A DNA stretch of 64,000 nt, taken from positions 372,001 through 436,000 of the forward strand of contig NZ_BMZM01000003.1 of NCBI RefSeq assembly GCF_014652795.1, in the 5' to 3' direction. This DNA is from Kushneria pakistanensis (GTDB lineage Bacteria; Pseudomonadota; Gammaproteobacteria; Pseudomonadales; Halomonadaceae). A program made the translations under genes and the position numbers. Below, piece after piece: positions 35,891-44,280 of the stretch (position 1 is the stretch's first letter; every line of letters starts with the position of its first letter). Below the pieces are notes generated by a model. That model was given only the letters and a program-made list of their open reading frames with translations. It was not told the DNA's origin and searched no databases.

Positions 35891-35975
35891 GATGTCGGCA
35901 CTTCCTGGCTGCCGGGGAGGCCGCGCGTCGAGGTAGCTTCATCAATCTTCATACTGACTTGAACAGGGACGTCCA

Positions 35976-36752
35976 ATGCGCAGACTGCTTTTATCCAATG
36001 ATGACGGTGTCCATGCTCCGGGGCTCAAGGCGCTGCATGACGCGCTGGTTGATCAGGCCAGGCTGCGCGTCATTGCCCCTGACCGTGATCGCAGCGGGGC
36101 CAGCAATTCCCTGACGCTGTCCCATCCGCTATCGCTGACGCCGCTGGACAGCGGTTTCTACAGCGTCGATGGCACGCCGGCGGACTGCGTTTATCTGGGT
36201 GTGAGCGATATCTTTGATGAGACGGTGGACATGGTGATCTCCGGCATCAATCACGGTGCCAACCTGGGAGATGACGTGCTCTACTCGGGTACCGTTGCCG
36301 CTGCCATGGAAGGCCGCTCGCTGGGGCTTTCAGCCATCGCCATGTCGCTGGCAGGACATCAGCATTTTGAGACGTCCGGGCGTGTGGCCGCCACGCTGGT
36401 CAGTGCTGTCGAGCAGCTGGCACTACCGCCTCGAAGCCTTTTAAACGTCAACGTGCCCGATGTGCCCTGGGAAGAACTCAAGGGATTTCGAGTGACGCGT
36501 CAGGGGCAGCGTGGCCAGGGCAGCCAGCCCCTGCGCCTGCAGGATCCGCGTGGACGTACCCGCTACTGGATCGCGGCCTCGGGTGCCAGCTCCGATATGG
36601 GGGAGGACACCGATTTCGCTGCCATCGAGGCAGGCTTTGTGTCGATCACGCCGCTACAGACGGATCTGACCCGTCATGCCTCGATCGGTGATGTGCGTGG
36701 CTGGCTCGAGGCGCTGACCGGACAGCGTCAGCAGTCCGGGGACCTGCTCTGA
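35976..36752 (+). CDS. surE: 5'/3'-nucleotidase SurE
   Basis: A 258-residue metal-dependent phosphatase for nucleotides and exopolyphosphate. The N-terminus [14 protein letters not shown] holds N8, D9 and D10 of the metal site; [25 protein letters not shown], and [26 protein letters not shown] are the other blocks. In most gammaproteobacteria pcm (protein-isoaspartate methyltransferase) follows surE. Here a DUF368 gene takes that place before nlpD and rpoS. Confidence 0.96.
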   Translation: MRRLLLSNDDGVHAPGLKALHDALVDQARLRVIAPDRDRSGASNSLTLSHPLSLTPLDSGFYSVDGTPADCVYLGVSDIFDETVDMVISGINHGANLGDDVLYSGTVAAAMEGRSLGLSAIAMSLAGHQHFETSGRVAATLVSAVEQLALPPRSLLNVNVPDVPWEELKGFRVTRQGQRGQGSQPLRLQDPRGRTRYWIAASGASSDMGEDTDFAAIEAGFVSITPLQTDLTRHASIGDVRGWLEALTGQRQQSGDLL

Positions 36753-36923
36753 TTCATCGTTGATGAACACCCCGGGGCAGACAGGTGCAAAAGGCGATGC
36801 GATACTCGCGCCCCTCGAATCGAAGGGGCGTGGCAGACACTGGCCTGTGTTCAGCGCTGATGCGCTCTTTTGCATGTGTCCCGAGTCGGTCTTTGTGCCG
36901 CCCAAATATCTGGAGTAGAACAA

Positions 36924-37871
36924 GTGAAAAGGCATGTGACGCTTTTTCTGAAGGGAATGGGCATGGGTGCTGCGGATTCCGTGCCTGGCGTTTCCGGCGG
37001 TACCATCGCCTTTGTGACGGGCATCTATGAAGAGTTGATCGAAACCATTCGTCGCTTTGGCCCGAGTGCCATCGGTGCGCTGCGCGAGCATGGTCTGAAA
37101 GGTCTGCTCGTTCATCTCAATCTTGGTTTTCTGATACCGCTTCTGGCCGGTGTGGCAGCCAGCGTACTCAGTCTTGCCCATCTGGTGAGCTATCTGCTCG
37201 AACACCAGGCCATGCTGCTCAATGCCTTCTTTTTCGGGCTGGTGGTCGCCTCTGCCATTGTGGTGGCACGCCGGCTGGATCGCTGGCGGCTGGTATTTCT
37301 GATCCCTCTGGCGCTGGGTGCGCTGCTGGCACACTTCCTGCCGGCCTTGCTGCCCAGCGGCAGCGGAGCCTTGATGCTTTTTGTGGCGGGGGCCATCGCG
37401 ATCAGCGCCATGCTGCTGCCCGGGGTATCCGGGAGTTTTCTGCTGTTGACCATGGGCATGTATCACACCGTGATCGACGCCATCAAGGCGTTTGATATCG
37501 TGACCATGGCGCAGTTTGCGCTGGGCTGTCTGCTGGGACTTTTCACCTTCTCGCGCGTGTTGTCATGGCTTTTCAGGCACCATTACTCCAATACGCTGTA
37601 TCTTCTGATCGGCTTCATTCTGGGGTCGCTGCCGGTGCTGTGGCCCTGGCGTTCGCTTGAGAGCTACACGATGTCGCCGGATGGCGAGGTGGTGCCACTG
37701 AAATACCAGCTCCTGTCGCCGGAGGCCTATACCGCCGTGACTGGCGAGCCGGCTCATCTGTGGATGGCGCTGGCGCTGGCGCTGATCGGATTTGTGGTCG
37801 TGGTGGCTGTGGGAGAGCGCTCCGGTGCTACCTCGTCACGGGTATCAACCGACAGTCAATCAATGCCATAA
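36924..37871 (+). CDS. DUF368 / PopT-type polyprenyl-phosphate transporter
   Basis: About 315 residues with 8-9 hydrophobic helices. The family signature GMGMGAADSVPGVSGGTIAFVTGIYEELI is at the N-terminus and a second GVSGSF motif occurs in LLPGVSGSFLLLTMGMYHTVI. DUF368 proteins were recently shown to recycle undecaprenyl phosphate across the inner membrane, with a role at alkaline pH in Vibrio. A GTG start at 36924 has GGAG 8 bases upstream; no ATG is well placed. It lies between surE and nlpD, 16 bases before nlpD, and may share its transcript. Confidence 0.9.
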   Translation: MKRHVTLFLKGMGMGAADSVPGVSGGTIAFVTGIYEELIETIRRFGPSAIGALREHGLKGLLVHLNLGFLIPLLAGVAASVLSLAHLVSYLLEHQAMLLNAFFFGLVVASAIVVARRLDRWRLVFLIPLALGALLAHFLPALLPSGSGALMLFVAGAIAISAMLLPGVSGSFLLLTMGMYHTVIDAIKAFDIVTMAQFALGCLLGLFTFSRVLSWLFRHHYSNTLYLLIGFILGSLPVLWPWRSLESYTMSPDGEVVPLKYQLLSPEAYTAVTGEPAHLWMALALALIGFVVVVAVGERSGATSSRVSTDSQSMP

Positions 37872-37887
37872 GGAGTAGAACAGGGAC

Positions 37888-38961
37888 ATGAATCGATTTC
37901 ATCTGCGCATGCGGCAGGTCACGCTGGGCAGCAGCGTCGTACTGATGGCAGTGCTGGGCGGTTGCGCCCAGGTCAGCAGTACGCCTGCGGTGGAGGAGGC
38001 GTCCTTCAACCAGAACTCGATGGCCAACGGCATTTATCACGTGCAGCGTGGCGATACGATCTACTCGATCGGCTGGAAAACCGGCATCGATTTCCGCCGT
38101 CTGGCCTCGCTCAACAATCTGGAGCCGCCCTACAACATTGAGCCCGGGCAGTCACTGCGGCTCAATGACGGTGTCAGTGCACCGTCGGCGCCTTCCTCTT
38201 CTCCGGCATCGTCTTCAGGCAGCAGCGGTACCCATGCCACGGCGCTCAGCGGTGCGCAGGGCAGTGACGGCAGTGGGGGCGATGACAGCTGGCTGGCACC
38301 CGATGAAGACACCATCAAGCGTAATCAGGATGCCGGTAGCACGTCGGCATCAGGCTCTCAGGGCCAGCTCTCCCAGAGTGCCGTGGGTGCCGCCGCCGGA
38401 GTGGGTGCCGCCGCCGGAAGTGCCAGCGGCAGCAGTGGCCAGCAGAGCAGCCAGAGCCCGGCGCCATCACAGGGTAGCGGTTCATCATCGGGCAGCAGCA
38501 GTGCCGGCAGGACCGACAACGGCGGGACATCCGTGGCCGGCAAGAGCACCAGTGAAGACCGCTCCGATCGTACCTATACGCCGGCAACCAATATCAAGTG
38601 GCAGTGGCCTACCGAAGGCAAGGTTGTAGGTGATTTTGGCGACAAGACAAATCTCACGGCCGGGATTGATATTGCTGGTCAAAAGGGGCAACCTGTCAAG
38701 GCAGCCGGCCCCGGTATTGTCGTCTACGCCGGTGATGGCGTTCGCGGCTATGGCAATCTCATCATCCTCAAGCACAACGATCACTTCCTCAGCGCCTATG
38801 CGCATAATGACGCCTTGAACGTCAAGGAAAACGATGTTGTCCGTCAGGGGGAGACGATTGCGACCATGGGGTCGACGGACGCTGATAGCGTCAAGCTGCA
38901 TTTTGAAATACGCCAGGATGGCCAACCGAAGGATCCGATGCAGTATCTGCCGGGTCGCTGA
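37888..38961 (+). CDS. nlpD: NlpD-like lipoprotein (LysM plus degenerate M23 domain)
   Basis: A 357-residue envelope protein. The lipobox is LGGC with C26 as lipidation site. A LysM domain spans about 49-92 (YHVQRGDTIYSIGWKTG...IEPGQSL), then a 140-residue Ser/Gly/Ala-rich linker with an 18-bp tandem repeat, and a C-terminal M23 domain (about 235-355). In the M23 domain the zinc ligand region reads LTAGIDIAG, lacking the first His, so it should activate an amidase (AmiC) rather than cut peptidoglycan itself. The rpoS promoter is usually inside nlpD. Confidence 0.94.
   Translation: MNRFHLRMRQVTLGSSVVLMAVLGGCAQVSSTPAVEEASFNQNSMANGIYHVQRGDTIYSIGWKTGIDFRRLASLNNLEPPYNIEPGQSLRLNDGVSAPSAPSSSPASSSGSSGTHATALSGAQGSDGSGGDDSWLAPDEDTIKRNQDAGSTSASGSQGQLSQSAVGAAAGVGAAAGSASGSSGQQSSQSPAPSQGSGSSSGSSSAGRTDNGGTSVAGKSTSEDRSDRTYTPATNIKWQWPTEGKVVGDFGDKTNLTAGIDIAGQKGQPVKAAGPGIVVYAGDGVRGYGNLIILKHNDHFLSAYAHNDALNVKENDVVRQGETIATMGSTDADSVKLHFEIRQDGQPKDPMQYLPGR
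38383..38418 (+). repeat. 18-bp perfect tandem duplication in nlpD
   Basis: GTGGGTGCCGCCGCCGGA occurs twice in a row (38383-38400 and 38401-38418), encoding VGAAAG twice in the linker. The in-frame repeat could vary in number by slippage without breaking the protein. Confidence 0.9.
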
Positions 38962-39071
38962 GGCACCAGGGAGACCGCTCATCCCTATCGAGATGAGCGG
39001 TGTTATGAGACCCGAGGGATCACCGACATTGTCGATGACACGGGAACCTCAAACGAAAAGGGGAAGTCGAT

Positions 39072-40055
39072 ATGAGCGTGGTTGAACAGGGATTGCACGA
39101 CGACGTTGAGCTGGAAGAGAACGAAAACGAGCTCTCGCTCGATGAAAATGATAATAACAAGGAAGTTGATAACGAAGACGCGTTCGAAAAAGCCCTGAAC
39201 CGGGAAGAACGTCAGCAGCATCAAAGTCTTGATGCGACCCAGATTTATCTCAACGAGATTGGATTTTCACCGCTTCTGACACCGGAAGAGGAAGTCCATT
39301 TCGGCCGTCTTGCGCGCAAGGGTGACCCGGCCGGGCGCCAGCGCATGATCGAATCCAACCTGCGTCTGGTCGTCAAGATCGCACGGCGCTATCTCAATCG
39401 CGGACTGACCCTGCTTGATCTGATTGAAGAGGGCAACCTGGGTCTGATTCGCGCAGTCGAGAAGTTCGACCCCGAGCGTGGTTTCCGCTTCTCGACCTAC
39501 GCTACCTGGTGGATTCGCCAGACCATTGAACGGGCACTGATGAACCAGACCCGTACCATTCGTCTGCCCATCCATGTGGTGAAGGAACTCAATGTCTATC
39601 TGCGGGCATCGCGCGAACTGACCCAGAAGCTCGATCATGAGCCCACGGCAGACGATATCGCAGAGCACCTTGATCGTCCGGTGGCTTCGGTCAAGCGGAT
39701 GATGGGACTCAACGAGCGCGTCTCCTCGGTGGACTACCCCGTGGGCAGTGAAAACGACAAGCCGCTGCTGGATACGCTGGCCGATGAGAACGAGGCCGGG
39801 CCAGAGTCCGAGCTGGTCGACTTTGACGTCAAGGCCCATGTCGATGAGTGGCTCGGCGAGCTGACCGAAAAGCAGATGGAAGTGGTGGTACGTCGCTTTG
39901 GTCTGCGCGGTCATGAGGCTGCCACGCTTGAAGAGGTGGGCGAAGAGATTGGCCTGACGCGCGAGCGTGTTCGCCAGATTCAGGTCGAGGCACTCAAGAA
40001 GCTGCGCCGCATGCTGGAAAAGCAGGGGCTGTCGCTGGATGCCATCTTCGAATAA
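39072..40055 (+). CDS. rpoS: RNA polymerase sigma factor RpoS
   Basis: A 327-residue stationary-phase and general-stress sigma factor. After an acidic N-terminus come region 1.2 ([29 protein letters not shown]), region 2 ([61 protein letters not shown]), region 3 ([15 protein letters not shown]) and region 4 ([29 protein letters not shown]). It follows nlpD as in other gammaproteobacteria and ends at an intrinsic terminator. The CsbD genes upstream in the window are plausible targets. Confidence 0.98.
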   Translation: MSVVEQGLHDDVELEENENELSLDENDNNKEVDNEDAFEKALNREERQQHQSLDATQIYLNEIGFSPLLTPEEEVHFGRLARKGDPAGRQRMIESNLRLVVKIARRYLNRGLTLLDLIEEGNLGLIRAVEKFDPERGFRFSTYATWWIRQTIERALMNQTRTIRLPIHVVKELNVYLRASRELTQKLDHEPTADDIAEHLDRPVASVKRMMGLNERVSSVDYPVGSENDKPLLDTLADENEAGPESELVDFDVKAHVDEWLGELTEKQMEVVVRRFGLRGHEAATLEEVGEEIGLTRERVRQIQVEALKKLRRMLEKQGLSLDAIFE

Positions 40056-40362
40056 GGCGGCCATGGCCTGAGGCCGGCCAGTCAAGACATCCCCTGTCGC
40101 AGGCAGGGGATGACCAAAAACGGCGCCAATTCTGGCGCTGTTTTTTTAATTGGATGTGGTCTTGCGGGATGCTCGGCAAGTTACCACCACCTTTAAACAT
40201 TCAGGAATGTATGTAAAATCCTGCAATGTGCTAAGCTCGGCACATCATGAGGTCGCTGCATTGTTGTCAAAACGATGCACTCGATAGAGTCACCAGGTTG
40301 CCAGCCGGTCACAGGATACTGACCAGAGACGGCCATAACCGTTTTAGACAGGAATTCATTTG
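40056..40362 (+). terminator. rpoS terminator and tolC upstream region
   Basis: GCGCCA at 40123-40128 pairs with TGGCGC at 40133-40138, and a T-run follows at 40141-40147: an intrinsic terminator for rpoS. A second hairpin, TCCCCTG (40090-40096) with CAGGGGA (40104-40110), precedes it. The remaining 200 bases hold no gene; they should contain the tolC promoter, and CAGGAATTC at 40350-40358 is the tolC ribosome site. Confidence 0.8.
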
Positions 40363-41943
40363 ATGCGTAAGTTCAGAGTACTGCCACTGGTGCTTGCCGT
40401 CTCGCTCGCAGGCCAGGCTCAGGCGGCTGACCTGATGACCATCGCGCGCGATGCGTTGATCAACAATGCCGATCTTGCCGCCTCAAGAGCTGGCTACAGC
40501 AGTGTGGAAGCCGGCGAGGATATTCAACGGGGCAATCTGCTGCCCCAGGTCAGCGCCAGCGGCGGCGTGACACGCTACAACATTACCTCCTCCCAGCGCA
40601 GCAATCTTGCCGGCGCAGGCGGGGGGGCTGGCGGTGGCGGGGGTAATCTTGCCGGGGGTGGCAGTGACGACCATTACACCGGCACCACGGTGCAGGTACA
40701 GGCCACTCAGGCCCTGTTCGATGCCACCAACTGGTATCAGCTGGAAGCCTCAAAACGCCAGACCGCGCAGGAAGCCCTGAATCTGCGTGTCGATCGCCAG
40801 CAGCTGCTTTATAACGTCTCTCAGGCCTATTTTGAGGTACTGCGCGCCAAGGAGCAGCTTGACACCCTGCGCGCCGAGGAACAGGCCGTGGAGCGCCAGC
40901 TCGAACAGGTTCGCCAGCAGTTTGATGTCGGCATTGTGGCAGCCACCGATGTGTATGAAGCCCAGGCCTCCTATGACCTGACCCGCTCGCAGCGCATCTC
41001 TCAGGAAAGCACCCTGCAGGTCAACTTTGAAGCGCTTGAGCGGTTGACCGGCAAGCAGTATCCCAGCATTGATGGCCTGGCCGACGATATGCCCATCGAG
41101 CGCCCGACACCCGCCAGCCAGCAGGCGTGGGTCGAGATGGCGTCCAGCCAGAATCTGAATCTGCTGGCTGCCCGCGCCGCCGTAGAAGTGGCGCGTGCCA
41201 ACCTCGACACCTCGCGTGCCGGGCATCTGCCGACCCTGTCTGCCTTTGCCAACTATCAGTATGGCGACAGCAGTCAGGATAATCTGCGCGGCCACAACGA
41301 GCAGAACCAGATCGGGCTGGAAGCGACCATCCCCATCTATACCGGTGGCTCTACCAGTGCTCAGGTCCGCCAGAGCACCTTCTCGCTGGAGCAGACGCAG
41401 TATCAGCAGGAATCACAGCTGCGTACTGCCGTACAGCAGGTACGCTCCTACTATGCCCAGGCGCTCAATAACGTGCTGAGCGTGCAGGCGCAGCAGCGTT
41501 CCATCGAGTCCAATCGCAGTGCCCTGGAAGCCACGCGCAACGGCTATGAGGTCGGCACACGTAATATCGTGGATGTCCTCCAGGCCCAGCAGAACCTCTT
41601 TACTGCCATCTCCAACTACGCGAATGCGCGTTATGACTATGTGCTCAACATGCTGAGCCTGCGTCAGGAAGCCGGTATTCTCGATGTCGATACGCTGGAG
41701 GTGCTCAACAGCTGGCTGCGCGCGGACGAGGCGGTATCGCTGAACTTTCAGTCACAGGACACCATGGGGCTGGGTATTGGTGACGACCAGCCGGACCCCG
41801 GCATGAATGGGCCCAGCCCGCTGGAAGGAAACCAGGGTGGTGGCGGTCAACGTGAGCTGCCGCCGCCCAATCGCACTGCCATGCCGGATAACAGTGATAT
41901 CAATGGGCTGGGCCGCGGCATGCCCGGTAATACCGGTTACTGA
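40363..41943 (+). CDS. tolC: TolC-family outer membrane efflux protein
   Basis: About 526 residues with a signal peptide (MRKFRVLPLVLAVSLAGQAQA). Two TolC repeats are seen: residues about 25-220 (IARDALINNADLAASRAGY, ALFDATNWYQLEASKRQTAQEALNLRVDRQQLLYNVSQAYFEVLRAKEQ) and about 235-440 (LLAARAAVEVARANLDTSRAGHLPTLSAFANY, NIVDVLQAQQNLFTAISNYANARYDYVLNMLSLRQEAG). It is the outer membrane channel for export pumps. Two oddities: a Gly-rich insertion at about 85-103 and a 65-residue Pro/Gly/Asn-rich C-terminal tail. It lies 30 bases upstream of alr. Confidence 0.93.
   Translation: MRKFRVLPLVLAVSLAGQAQAADLMTIARDALINNADLAASRAGYSSVEAGEDIQRGNLLPQVSASGGVTRYNITSSQRSNLAGAGGGAGGGGGNLAGGGSDDHYTGTTVQVQATQALFDATNWYQLEASKRQTAQEALNLRVDRQQLLYNVSQAYFEVLRAKEQLDTLRAEEQAVERQLEQVRQQFDVGIVAATDVYEAQASYDLTRSQRISQESTLQVNFEALERLTGKQYPSIDGLADDMPIERPTPASQQAWVEMASSQNLNLLAARAAVEVARANLDTSRAGHLPTLSAFANYQYGDSSQDNLRGHNEQNQIGLEATIPIYTGGSTSAQVRQSTFSLEQTQYQQESQLRTAVQQVRSYYAQALNNVLSVQAQQRSIESNRSALEATRNGYEVGTRNIVDVLQAQQNLFTAISNYANARYDYVLNMLSLRQEAGILDVDTLEVLNSWLRADEAVSLNFQSQDTMGLGIGDDQPDPGMNGPSPLEGNQGGGGQRELPPPNRTAMPDNSDINGLGRGMPGNTGY
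40612..40668 (+). repeat. glycine-rich low-complexity stretch in tolC with a G7 run
   Basis: A run of seven G at 40621-40627 lies in a GGC/GGG-rich stretch encoding GAGGGAGGGGGNLAGGG. Such a run is prone to slippage, which would shift the frame of tolC. Confidence 0.7.
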
Positions 41944-41973
41944 TACCCATCCTCCTGCACGGGATTTGACCAC

Positions 41974-43152
41974 ATGAGGCCGCTGACGGCGCATATTGAT
42001 CTGGATGCGCTGCGCCACAACTACCGTCAGGCGTGCCGATGCGCGCCGGAAGCGCGCGCCATGGCCGTGCTCAAGGCCAACGCCTATGGGCACGGCAGTA
42101 CAGCCTGTGCCCACGCGCTGGCGGATCAGGCCCCCGCCATGGCGGTGGCCTGTCTGGAAGAGGGCCGGGCCCTGCGCGACAGCGGTATTGCGTGTCCGCT
42201 GGTGCTGCTGGAAGGTTTTTTCGAGCCCTGTGAGCTCGATGAAATCATTGCCGGCCACTACTGGAGCGTGTTGCATACGCACTGGCAGGTGGATGCCATG
42301 CTGGAAGCGCTTGAACGTTGGCCACAGCACCGGGTCACGGTGCTGGTCAAATGTGACAGCGGCATGCACCGGCTGGGCTTTGCGCCCGAGGATGTTGCCG
42401 AGGTCTGTCAGCGGCTGACGGCACACCCGGGCATTGCGCAGACGCTGCTGATGACTCATTTTGCGACGGCCGATACGCCCAACAGTCCGCTTTTGACAGC
42501 GCAGCTGGCCACGATCAATACCCTGCGTCAGCAGCTCGATCTCCCCGGCTGTTTCGCCAATTCCCCGGCTACCCTGAGCGTACCTGAGGCCCATCATGAC
42601 TGGGTGCGCCCGGGTGTCATGCTCTATGGCGTCAACCCGCTTGAACCGCAGCATCCGCGTCATGGCGAGATTGATCAGGCCCTGGAGCCTGTCATGACGC
42701 TGGAAAGCCGGATCATCGCCGTGCGTGAACTCAAGGCCGGCGAGCCCATCGGCTACGGTGCCCGTCATGTCACACGTCAGCCCACGCGGGTCGGGGTGGT
42801 GGCCTGCGGTTATGGCGATGGTTATGATCGTCATGCACGAGAAGGCACCCCGGTCCTGGTGGATGGCCAGCGCGTGCCCATCGCCGGGCGAGTGTCGATG
42901 GACATGCTGACCGTGGATATCACGGCGCTGCCCGAGGCCGGCATAGGCTCACGCGTGACCCTGTGGGGTCGCGACGTTAGCGGCGCCGTGCTCAACGTCA
43001 GTGAAGTGGCGTTGTGGTGCGATACCATCGCCTACACGCTCCTGACCGGTATACTGCCGCGGGTGCCGCGCCGTTATCATCACGGCGGCACGCATGAAGG
43101 CTTGCCGAATGAGGCAGCACCGAATGGCGGTGTTGTCGGCACCCCAGGCTGA
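41974..43152 (+). CDS. alr: alanine racemase
   Basis: A 392-residue PLP enzyme that makes D-alanine for the cell wall. The PLP lysine is K34 in AMAVLKANAYGHGS; the catalytic Tyr lies in GEPIGYGARHV, and VACGYGDGYDR and GRVSMDMLTVDI are diagnostic. The C-terminus has an additional His/Gly/Pro-rich tail of about 25 residues. It follows tolC closely on the same strand, and an LpxL-type gene comes 115 bases later. Confidence 0.96.
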   Translation: MRPLTAHIDLDALRHNYRQACRCAPEARAMAVLKANAYGHGSTACAHALADQAPAMAVACLEEGRALRDSGIACPLVLLEGFFEPCELDEIIAGHYWSVLHTHWQVDAMLEALERWPQHRVTVLVKCDSGMHRLGFAPEDVAEVCQRLTAHPGIAQTLLMTHFATADTPNSPLLTAQLATINTLRQQLDLPGCFANSPATLSVPEAHHDWVRPGVMLYGVNPLEPQHPRHGEIDQALEPVMTLESRIIAVRELKAGEPIGYGARHVTRQPTRVGVVACGYGDGYDRHAREGTPVLVDGQRVPIAGRVSMDMLTVDITALPEAGIGSRVTLWGRDVSGAVLNVSEVALWCDTIAYTLLTGILPRVPRRYHHGGTHEGLPNEAAPNGGVVGTPG

Positions 43153-43267
43153 GCAGTGCCCATGCTCGATGGCTGCCACCTTGTGACCCATGATTTCTTA
43201 TACTGGCTGCAGACCGTAATGCTCAGGCCTCACGTGTCTGCGCGCAGGAAGTGATACAGGCTGATTG

Positions 43268-44194
43268 ATGAGTAAACGCAAGCGTCACGAATACCCCGAG
43301 TCCTTTGCGCACCCGCGCTACTGGCCGACCTGGTGTGCGATCGGCCTGATGCGCGTCGGAGCCTTTCTGCCCTGGCGGCTCAAGCTCTGGATCGGCACCG
43401 CCATTGGCGAGCTGGTCTGGCGCTTCGTCAAGCGTCGTCGTCATATCACCGAGACCAATCTGCGCCTGTGCTTTCCTGAGCTTGATGAACACGAGCTGCA
43501 AAAACTGGTACGGCGTACCTTTCACGCCAACGGGATCGGCATTCTGGAAACCGCCACCGGCTGGTGCCGCGACCCCGAGCATCTGCGTCACCGGGTCAGC
43601 TTCAAGGGTACCGAGCACATGGAGGCGGCGAAGGCCCAGGGCAAGGGCGTGCTGATCATCGGTATCCACTTCTCGACGCTGGATCTGGGTGGGGCGCTGC
43701 ACTCGCTGTTCTTTGATGCCGACGTGGTGTATCGCCCGCACAACAATCCGCTGTTTGAACGCTTCATGACAAAGGCAAGGCGCGGCATCTTTGGCGCTGC
43801 CATTGATCGTCATGACCTGCGTGGCGTGGTCAGGCGTGTCAAGAGTGGCCACGCAGTGTGGTATTCGCCGGATCAGGACTTCGGCCGCGAGGCGAGCGTC
43901 TTCGCACCGTTTTTCGGCATCGATGCGGCCTCGATCCGGCTGACGGCCAAGATTGCCCGCATGACGGGCGCTCCGGTCATGCCGCTGATGTTTCATCGCA
44001 ACCCGGATAACCGCACCTATACGCTGGAGTACCTGCCGGCGCTGGAAAACTTCCCCAGCGGCGATGAGGTAGCCGATGCCACTCAGGTCAATGCCTTCAT
44101 CGAAATGGCCATTCGCAAGCATCCCGAGCAGTATCTCTGGCTGCATCGGCGCTTCAAGACGCGTCCGGAAGGCGAGGCCTCCTTCTACGACTAG
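43268..44194 (+). CDS. LpxL/LpxP-family lipid A acyltransferase, second copy
   Basis: About 308 residues. FVKRRRHITETNLRLCFPELDEHE marks the N-terminal part, the catalytic H-X4-D motif is H134-FSTL-D139 within LIIGIHFSTLDLGG, and VVYRPHNNPLFERFMTKARR and WYSPDQDFGREASVFAPFFGI are the remaining LpxL blocks. It should add laurate or palmitoleate to Kdo2-lipid IV-A. It is closer to E. coli LpxL/LpxP than the gene at 25071-26021. ATG 43268 replaces a TTG one codon upstream. A strong terminator follows. Confidence 0.92.
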   Translation: MSKRKRHEYPESFAHPRYWPTWCAIGLMRVGAFLPWRLKLWIGTAIGELVWRFVKRRRHITETNLRLCFPELDEHELQKLVRRTFHANGIGILETATGWCRDPEHLRHRVSFKGTEHMEAAKAQGKGVLIIGIHFSTLDLGGALHSLFFDADVVYRPHNNPLFERFMTKARRGIFGAAIDRHDLRGVVRRVKSGHAVWYSPDQDFGREASVFAPFFGIDAASIRLTAKIARMTGAPVMPLMFHRNPDNRTYTLEYLPALENFPSGDEVADATQVNAFIEMAIRKHPEQYLWLHRRFKTRPEGEASFYD

Positions 44195-44224
44195 CGCATC
44201 AATACGGACAGAAATACGCACACG

Positions 44225-44257
44225 AAAAAGGGCCACCCCGGCGGGGTGGCCCTTTTT
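44225..44257. terminator. bidirectional terminator between lpxL-type gene and ettA
   Basis: AAAAAGGGCCACCCC at 44225-44239 pairs with GGGGTGGCCCTTTTT at 44243-44257, giving T-runs in both directions. Confidence 0.92.
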
Positions 44258-44280
44258 GATGGTAGCGATCCGGACGCGGA

